Source: Paracoccus sp. S-4012 (GTDB lineage Bacteria > Pseudomonadota > Alphaproteobacteria > Rhodobacterales > Rhodobacteraceae). Taken from it: a DNA stretch of 39,133 nucleotides. A program made the translations under genes and the position numbers. Positions 33,724-39,133 of this stretch are shown here, one piece after another. The stretch is from NCBI RefSeq assembly GCF_009674885.1, contig NZ_WKKA01000022.1, forward strand, positions 1 to 39,133, given 5' to 3'. How positions within the stretch are numbered: position 1 is the stretch's first letter; each line of letters begins with the position of its first letter. Under the pieces are notes generated by a model, which was not told the DNA's origin, made no database searches, and saw nothing but the letters and a program-made list of their open reading frames with translations.

Positions 33724-33736
33724 TTCCGCGGCGGAA
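33724..33736. promoter_or_regulatory. Palindrome upstream of the second phosphonate-type operon
   Basis: TTCCGC-G-GCGGAA, a perfect 6-1-6 inverted repeat, 21 bases upstream of the binding-protein start. Short and symmetric enough for a dimeric regulator; none is assigned. Confidence 0.35.
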
Positions 33737-33748
33737 TAGGAACAGCAT

Positions 33749-33765
33749 GCGACATTGCGTGACGA
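33749..33765 (-). promoter_or_regulatory. Degenerate Pho-box-like repeats
   Basis: The minus strand reads TCGTCAC-GCA-ATGTCGC: two PhoB-like half-sites, but 10 bases apart instead of 11. The spacing is unfavourable, so it may be a decayed or weak site. Confidence 0.25.
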
Positions 33766-33942
33766 AAGTGCGGAGGTTTCAAGACATTCGTGCTCGCTCG
33801 TTCCGGTTGCGGGTGATCGCGTGCCGGATACAGTCCGCCCGCAAGATCGGTTCCAGGATGGGTGACATGAGAATTACGGCCGGCTGGCTTTCGCCAGGCT
33901 CACCTGCAAAGAGGCGCTCTCTCCGGTCGGGGCCGGTTCCTC

Positions 33943-34320
33943 ATGTCGCCTGAGCCTGCCCTACGGCATGGCTCGACGGGCGAGGTGTTCCACGCCTTTC
34001 TCAAGCTTGGCCTCACCTCCTTCGGCGGACCGATAGCCCATCTCGGCTATTTCAGGAACGAGATCGTCACCCGCCGGAAGTGGATCGACGATGCCGGCTA
34101 TGCGGATCTGGTAGCCCTCTGCCAGTTCCTGCCCGGCCCGGCGAGCAGCCAGGTCGGGTTTGCGATCGGCCTGCTCCGCGGCGGGCCGCTCGGGGCGCTC
34201 GCCGCTTGGACGGCCTTCACCCTGCCCTCGGCGCTGCTGCTCGTTCTCTTCGCCTCCGGCGCCTCCGCCCTGGATGGGCGGGTTGGAGCGGGCCTTCTGC
34301 ACGGGCTCAAGATCGTCGCC
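33943..34320 (+). pseudogene. chrA: Chromate transporter ChrA, 5' fragment
   Basis: The first ~125 residues match the N-terminal half-domain of ChrA: FLKLGLTSFGGPIAHLGYFR, EIVTRRKWIDDAGYADLVAL, CQFLPGPASSQVGFAIGLLR and GALAAWTAFTLPSALLLVLF. After LLHGLKIVA (near 34320) similarity stops because the sequence becomes the reversed start of another gene. ChrA proteins are normally about 400 residues with two such halves, so most of the gene is gone. The frame happens to stay open to 34788, so a fused product is possible but not expected to transport chromate. Confidence 0.8.
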
Positions 34321-34437
34321 CATCGGGTCGGCCTGCGCGACACCGATCGTCCCCAGCCCCAGAACGGCGACCGTGCCGGCCAGGACATATCTGTGCAGGC
34401 GGGTTCCGGTGCCCGCGGCCTGCGTTTGGTCATTCAT
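34320..34437 (-). pseudogene. 5' fragment of a secreted protein, cut at the chrA junction
   Basis: From ATG 34437 (GAGGAGAAG upstream) the minus strand encodes a signal peptide, MNDQTQAAGTGTRLHRYVLA then GTVAVLGLGTIGVAQA, and DPMGDDL before it runs into the reversed chrA sequence. Only about 40 residues remain. The good ribosome-binding site and signal peptide show that this was a real exported or periplasmic protein; its identity cannot be read. Confidence 0.55.
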
Positions 34438-34548
34438 CTCGCTTCTCCTCTGTCCGCTGCGGCCCGATTGCCGCGACAAGGCCAAGATGATGCCTGCGTG
34501 TCTCCTCCGTTCCGCTTCCGGATGAAGGATTGTGAAGCTGGGCGAGGC

Positions 34549-34788
34549 ATGACTGAGAAGCCGGCTGGGAAAGCGCGCTCGCCGTTCCGCAGCGCGACGG
34601 AACGCGCCGCCCGCGCGGCGGCGGAGGGCTACTGCGCGAGTCTTGCGCCCGAGGCGCGCGAGCGGCTGCGAGCGAAGCTGTCGGAGAGCCTGCCACGCGA
34701 GGCGGACGGAACGATCGTCCTCGATACCAGAGCCTGGGCGGTGAAGCTGCGGGTGCCCTCGCGCGACGAGGACATGGTCCCCCGCTGA
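34549..34788 (+). CDS. Small conserved-looking protein, function unknown
   Basis: 79 residues from ATG 34549 (an ATG at 34522 would add nine). Sequence: a Lys/Arg-rich start (MTEKPAGKARSPFRSATERA), a likely amphipathic helix (PEARERLRAKLSESLPREAD) and a beta-like end (GTIVLDTRAWAVKLRVPSRD). Codon use fits the region. It shares the frame of the broken chrA, so it might be expressed only as part of that fusion. No family recognised. Confidence 0.45.
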   Translation: MTEKPAGKARSPFRSATERAARAAAEGYCASLAPEARERLRAKLSESLPREADGTIVLDTRAWAVKLRVPSRDEDMVPR

Positions 34789-34818
34789 CGGGCGAGGCAT
34801 GCGCGGGGTCGCGGGCGC

Positions 34819-35001
34819 TCAGGCGCAAACCGGCATCATGAGGACTGGGAACAGCTGCAACAGGATCGCCGCCGCGTCGATCGCGTCGTTGCCGATCGTC
34901 ATGCCCATGCGGAAGCGCTTCTCGGGGCTGGCGCGGAACTGCCGCCGGCGGCGGAGGGAGTGCACGACGAGCGTCAGCGCGGCGGGCATGGTCAGGATCA
35001 C
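34819..35001 (-). CDS. Small membrane protein or remnant
   Basis: From a GTG at 35001 the minus strand encodes 60 residues, with a hydrophobic start (ILTMPAALTLVVH), a basic middle (SLRRRRQFRASPEKRFRMGM) and a hydrophobic C-terminus (AIDAAAILLQLFPVLMMP). The frame is open upstream to about 35155 and continues hydrophobic (ASNLLAIYVIRALVCAIGL), but without an ATG or GTG, so a 5'-truncated membrane protein is as likely. The whole 34789-35184 gap holds nothing else I can support. Confidence 0.4.
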   Translation of the reverse strand: MILTMPAALTLVVHSLRRRRQFRASPEKRFRMGMTIGNDAIDAAAILLQLFPVLMMPVCA

Positions 35002-35184
35002 CAGGAGCGTCGGCGGCGTGGCGGCAAGCGCCCTCAGGCCGATCGCGCAGACCAGCGCCCGGATGACGTATATCGCGAGGAGGTTGCTGGCACCTGCAAA
35101 TCCGAACTGAGGGTCAGGTCGTCGCTGCCAGGACGGCAGCCCACCCTGCCCTCATGCTTTCACCCATTCCAGGGAGGCACGCGC

Positions 35185-36129
35185 ATGCCCCACGCTCATG
35201 ACAACAGCATCATCATTGCCGGCGAGGCCCTGCCGGTCATCGACATGCCGATCCACGCTCGCTGGCGCGACGCGGCTGACCGGCGTGGCTTCGACATCAC
35301 CGCGCGCGTTGCCGACCGCTACGCTCTCGCGCTCACCTGCCGTCAGTGCGGCGAGCTCTCGCGCACCCGCCTGTTCGTGCTGATGAACCATCAGCCGCGT
35401 TGCTCGCACTGCATCGAAACCGCCTGGCGGCAGGAAGCCGAGAACGCCGGCATTGCCTTCCTGCGCCGCGATCCGGACAGCAGGGTTTATGCGTGGTATC
35501 GGCTCCTCTGCGGGCATGAAGCGCGGCGCCAGATTGGGCTGATCACGCGCGTCGCCGCAGGCGAGACGGGACTGCGCTGCGCGACGTGTCACGAGGCCGT
35601 CGAGGCAGCCGAGGCCCAAGCCGTTGGCTGGGAGCTCGTTGGCCCGGATCCGGAGGGTGACACGAACTACCGCGAATACAGACATGTCTCGTGTGGCCAC
35701 CGGCAGCGCATCGCCCGCGGTAACGTCAAGACTCAGCGCTTTGACTGTGGCGGGTGCGGGGTCACCTGGGTCAGCGCGCCGAGCTTTATCTATCTCTTCC
35801 GGGTGCTTCTGCCCAACGGGATGAGGGTTCTGAAGCTCGGCTTTTCCAAGAACCCCGGGTCCCGCTTGCAGCATCAGTTGCTCGGCGATCGCGATCTCGC
35901 TTGCCATGTCCTGCGCGTCGTCGCGATGCCAAGCGGTCACGACGCGATCCGCGCTGAGAAGAGGCTTCACGCTAACCTCCGTCGCCGCTTCCCCGAGGCT
36001 GTCATCGACGCGACGGACTTCGCAGGCGCTCTCACGGTCGTGACGGAAGTCTACGCCGAGTGGCTGGAAGCCGAAATTCAGCAGCTGCTCGACGGCATCG
36101 AAGGCGACTCCGATGACGAGGGCGCCTGA
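35185..36129 (+). CDS. Zinc-ribbon-repeat protein with GIY-YIG/T5orf172-like nuclease domain
   Basis: 314 residues from ATG 35185 with AGGGAGG upstream. The N-terminal two thirds hold three similar units 57-61 residues apart, each with a presumed zinc site: Cys52/Cys55/Cys73/Cys76; Cys109-Gly-His111 with Cys132/Cys135; Cys170-Gly-His172 with Cys188/Cys191. The C-terminal part (from about 200) resembles GIY-YIG enzymes of the T5orf172/MUG113 type: IYLFRV (Tyr203), LKLGFSKNPGSRL (Arg227) and AEKRLHANL (Glu258 as candidate catalytic residue). No signal or membrane span. It probably binds and nicks or cuts DNA; substrate unknown. It sits 166 bases upstream of the AAA-M41 gene, same strand. Confidence 0.65.
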   Translation: MPHAHDNSIIIAGEALPVIDMPIHARWRDAADRRGFDITARVADRYALALTCRQCGELSRTRLFVLMNHQPRCSHCIETAWRQEAENAGIAFLRRDPDSRVYAWYRLLCGHEARRQIGLITRVAAGETGLRCATCHEAVEAAEAQAVGWELVGPDPEGDTNYREYRHVSCGHRQRIARGNVKTQRFDCGGCGVTWVSAPSFIYLFRVLLPNGMRVLKLGFSKNPGSRLQHQLLGDRDLACHVLRVVAMPSGHDAIRAEKRLHANLRRRFPEAVIDATDFAGALTVVTEVYAEWLEAEIQQLLDGIEGDSDDEGA

Positions 36130-36242
36130 ACGGCCGGCTTGAGACCGGGGCGCGGCAGCCTTGGTTCCTCGCGTCCGGGAGGTCTCCTCGGACACAGGAC
36201 GCCAAGCACGTCGCCTTCAACCCAGCCGCTGTCAAACATTCA

Positions 36243-36268
36243 GCCCACCGGCACCTTGGCTGGTGGGC
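36243..36268 (+). promoter_or_regulatory. Hairpin upstream of the AAA-M41 gene
   Basis: GCCCACC (36243-36249) pairs with GGTGGGC (36262-36268) around a 12-base loop, 27 bases before the next start codon. Pyrimidine-rich but not U-rich sequence follows. It could end transcription of the nuclease gene weakly or affect translation of the next. Confidence 0.35.
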
Positions 36269-36295
36269 CCTCCCTCCAAATCTTGAGGCCGCCGC

Positions 36296-38469
36296 ATGAC
36301 CACTCCGAACTGGACCGAACTCGCTGCAGACGCCCTCGCTCGGATCAAGGCCTGCATGGCCAAGGATCGCAGCACTGATGACCCCGGCCCGCCCGACTGG
36401 TTCGACGAGCCTGACCGGATGCAACCGAGGCAACCTCCGCAACTTGCGCCCGCGCGAACGCTCCCCGGGGCCACGTCCAGCGACGAGCGCGACCCCGCCA
36501 CCGCACTGCAGGACGATGCGGTTCTGGCCCGAAGCGATCCTGCTCGACCCCAACCGCCGATCCCGATCGACCGACTGATCGTCTTGCTTCGGCTGTGTGC
36601 AGCCTTCGGCAGCGCCGCAAGGCTGGATGCGACGAGTCAGCCGCACGCGGTCACGGTTCTCGATCACCGCGACGTCCCGCACGAGCTCGTGCGGGAACTG
36701 CTGGTCGATGGCCTGCTGCCCGAAGGCAGTGTCAGCTCGCCGAATCATCCCCTGCGACCTCACTCCCCCGGTGACGGGCTGAACCTGCTTTCGCTCAGGA
36801 GCCCGACCGAGCGTTACTATCGCGGTAGCACGGACAGCCAGCTGACGGCGTTGCTGGGCCGCGCGAGCCCGGTCCTGCTGCTGGTCACCGACCCGGAAGA
36901 CATCGCCGTCGAGCTCCGCTCCGCCCTGCCCCCCGCGATCACCGTGCCGCCGCTGAACCGGGAAATCCTGCAGTCCATGCTGGGCATCACGCACGACAGC
37001 GACGATCTGTCTGGGGATCTCGGCGAGTTCATTCGACGCCTTCCGGCCGATGCTGAGCTGAAAAAGCTGAGCACACCGGCACTCCTCCTCACGCTGCGAG
37101 AACCCTCGGCCGAAAGGGTCGTCGAGCGCCTTCGAGCCATGGTCTCGGCCGACGAGGTGACCGATCGGGCGCGGCCTCTGCATCCTACGCTCGACGACAT
37201 CGAAGGCTACGGGGAAGCCGAAAGAATCGCGCGCCGTATGGTCGCCGACCTGCTCGCCTGGCAGGCGGGCGAGGTCGCGTGGTCGGAGGTCCAGCGGTCC
37301 TTGCTGCTCTTTGGTCCGCCGGGAACCGGCAAGAGCTTTCTCGCCGCCGCAATGGCCAATAGCGCCGGTGTCGCGCTCGTGCGAGGGAGCCTCGCTCAGT
37401 GGCAAGCGGCAGGGCACTTGGGCCGGATGCTGGCGGCAATGCGGGCCAGTTTCGCTGAGGCTCGGGACTCGGCACCAGCCGTCCTCGTGATCGACGAGAT
37501 CGATTCCGTAGGCAGCCGGACCAGCCACGATCAGCACAACGAGTCCTACCGCCGGCAAGTGATCAACGCGGTGCTTGAGGAATTCGACGGCTTGCAGCGG
37601 ATGGAGGGCGTGCTTGTCGTCGGCACATGCAACGCTCCCGAAACCATCGATCCAGCCCTTCTGCGTCCGGGCCGGATCGACGCCATCGTCGAGGTGCCAC
37701 TCCCGGGGAAGGTCGCGATTTCGCGCATGCTGCGCGACGGTTACCCGGGTCAGCTCTCCGACCGGGATCTCGCTCGTCTGGCGCGTGCAGCCTCGGGACA
37801 CACCGCCGCCGCGATCGACGGCGGATTGCGTGCGGCGCGTGCAGCGGCGCGTGCTGAGCGGCGGCCCGTCCAGCCCAGCGACGTCTTGGCGGCGCTTGGC
37901 AACCGACACGAAGCCGATGCCGCGATCTATCACCGAACTGCGATTCACGAATGCGGTCACGCGATCGTCGCGACCGCGCTGGGCGTCAGCCGCGTCCTGC
38001 GCGTGGCGCTTGGCCCGGCCGGAGGGGAGACGTTGTCTGAACCCCGTCCCCGGAGCGGACTTCTCTTCGAGGTCGAAGCCGACCTAGACCGCTGCATGGC
38101 CGGCGGCGCGGCCGAACGGCTTGTCTGTGGCAGCATCTCTTTAGGCGCAGGCGGTCCGTCGAACTCTGATCTGGCGAGGCAACACGCATCGCCGCGTCGA
38201 TCGACATGCGCCAGGGGCTCGGCGCCGAGGGCCCGCTATGGCTGGGTCGCAACCTGGACGGCTACCTGAAAGACGCGGAACGTCGTGCGCGTGTTCGGTC
38301 GAGAATCGAGCAGGCCGAGGAGCGGGCTCTCGCGATCCTGCAGCGCAATCGCGCGCTGCTGGAGACCATGGCGGAGGCGCTGGCCGCGGCGGGCTCGCTC
38401 GAAGGCGAGGAGCTGGAAGCATGGACCCGCCGGGTGGAGCATGGCGAGGGTGTCCGCCCGGAGGAATGA
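36296..38469 (+). pseudogene. Soluble FtsH-like AAA-M41 metalloprotease, one-base frameshift near the end
   Basis: Main frame: a variable proline-rich N-terminus (to about residue 90), an unassigned domain (about 90-300), and an AAA+ module with Walker A GPPGTGKS (340-347), Walker B VLVIDEID (396-403) and the arginine-finger region GTCNAPETIDPALLRPGRID. An M41-like peptidase domain follows with HECGH (551-555). At about 38178 the frame breaks: DLA should continue RATRIAASIDMRQGLGAEGP in the next frame, needing one more G in AGG. That frame runs to 38469 with the helical tail of M41 proteins. Unlike FtsH there are no N-terminal membrane spans. Restored length about 724 residues. Could be a cytosolic regulatory protease; pseudogene or sequencing error undecided. 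Confidence 0.72.
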
Positions 38470-38622
38470 GCCGAGAACTGGAACCTGAGGCCGGCAAGGC
38501 AAACACGCTCGCCCCTCTGCCCGAGTATGCGCGTTAGGACACACCTATAGGTTGCACCTCTCCCCCGGCGCATGTCACGGTAGCTTGCCGCAACTGTAAG
38601 CATCCCTTTCCACGAGTCCTGC

Positions 38623-39015
38623 ATGCCGCTTGAACGACTTATCGAAGATCGCATGCGACATCTCGGCTTCAACAAATCATCTCTCGCCGCGAGAGCTGGG
38701 CTCTCCCGGCCAACCCTGCAGCAGATCATGAACGGAAAAGGCACCATCTCCAGTCTCGCCCAGGTCCTTCCGCCTCTGGCCTGCACCTGGGCGTGGTGTC
38801 CGCCGGGCAGCACACATCCCGGCGGTGCGCTGGCGGAGCTGCGTCGGCGGAGAAGGCTGACGCAAGCCCAGGTATCCGATCGCCTGTCACTGAGCCGGCC
38901 AGTCATCATCGGCATCGAGAAGCGCATGCGCGGCGAACTGGCTTCACTCCTGGGCTATACGAAACATCTCGGAATGCCTGCTCCAATCGCTCCGATCAGT
39001 TCGAAGCGCGGTTAG
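38623..39015 (+). CDS. XRE-type regulator with two helix-turn-helix segments, 3' end in the insertion sequence
   Basis: 130 residues. The N-terminal HTH is LGFNKSSLAARAGLSRPTLQ followed by QIMNGKGTISSLAQVLPPL; a second HTH-like unit is ALAELRRRRRLTQAQVSDRL and SLSRPVIIGIEKR. After GELASLLGYTKHLGM the protein ends SSKRG with its TAG (39013-39015) already inside the insertion-sequence tip (39011), so the native C-terminus may be lost. Downstream of the AAA-M41 gene, same strand, 153-base gap with no obvious gene. A repressor of the neighbouring genes is a reasonable but unproven role. Confidence 0.65.
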   Translation: MPLERLIEDRMRHLGFNKSSLAARAGLSRPTLQQIMNGKGTISSLAQVLPPLACTWAWCPPGSTHPGGALAELRRRRRLTQAQVSDRLSLSRPVIIGIEKRMRGELASLLGYTKHLGMPAPIAPISSKRG

Positions 39016-39133
39016 CGTCCGCGCAGGTGGTGTAATTTCGCTGGCTCTGCCGGTGTAACCCGAGGTGGCCATCGAGGTGTATGGTCGAGGTGGAGTTTCG
39101 ACGCTTCAACCACGGACCACAGGAGACCCCGAT
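39011..39133 (+). mobile_element. 5' end of an insertion sequence, right copy, facing outward
   Basis: Exact reverse complement of 4-126. Read on the plus strand it starts GTTAGCGTCCGCGCAGGTGG and ends with CAGGAGA and the first two bases of an ATG at the window edge. A gene, presumably the transposase, continues outside. It cuts into the XRE gene, whose stop codon it supplies. Confidence 0.75.

Noticed and set aside
36032..37960. Long open frame (642 codons) on the minus strand
   Set aside because: Antisense to the AAA-M41 gene, which shows clear Walker and HECGH motifs; the minus frame has none.
1..39133. CRISPR array
   Set aside because: No regularly spaced direct repeats of 23-37 bases and no cas-like genes are seen; all repeats found are single pairs or operator-sized.

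Overview
The window (39,133 bases, very GC-rich, strong G/C third-position bias) looks like DNA of a Rhodobacterales-type alphaproteobacterium (Paracoccus/Rhodobacter relatives). The reasons are the gene repertoire (C-P lyase operon, sitABCD with a divergent Fur/Mur regulator, TPP-riboswitch thiamine-precursor transport), the codon use and the style of the mobile remnants. The genus is an inference.

The two ends of the window are a 123-base inverted repeat (4-126 and 39011-39133). Each copy ends outward at the ribosome-binding site and ATG of a gene lying outside, so both look like the 5' end of one insertion sequence facing out. The left flank (126-2560) is debris: an orphan coding fragment, an internally deleted IS3-family element, a broken integrase gene and a 23-base 3' end of tRNA-Asn, probably an old attachment site.

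Region 2679-5860 (minus strand) is a TPP-riboswitch operon: a YkoF-like thiamine/HMP-binding protein and an ABC importer (permease, ATPase, THI5/NMT1-type binding protein).

Region 5926-24500 is about organophosphorus uptake. A minus-strand operon encodes a PHP-domain phosphoesterase and a five-gene peptide/nickel-type ABC importer behind a Pho box. A GntR/UTRA regulator (12172-12903) is divergent from it. Then come phnC-phnD-phnE1-phnE2 and a hexapeptide acyltransferase, a convergent phnF, and the core C-P lyase operon phnGHIJKLNM. Pho-box-like 7-4-7 repeats sit in front of three of these units and share the core GTCACCGAA, which suggests one phosphate-starvation regulon. No phnP is present; the PHP protein is a candidate replacement.

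Region 24545-31099 is a manganese block: sitABCD followed by two DUF21/CBS (CNNM/CorC-type) membrane proteins on the minus strand, and a divergent mur-like regulator with two 17-base operator-like sites in the shared promoter.

Region 31115-33703 encodes a second phosphonate/phosphite-type importer (binding protein and two permeases). It has no ATPase gene, and one permease has a one-base frameshift.

The right flank (33943-39015) is accessory: a chrA gene cut off and joined to the start of another gene, small unknown genes, a protein with three CxxC/CGH zinc-ribbon-like repeats fused to a GIY-YIG/T5orf172 nuclease-like domain, a soluble FtsH-like AAA-M41 protein with a one-base frameshift, and an XRE regulator that runs into the right insertion-sequence end. 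These last three are the best candidates here for an undescribed system.
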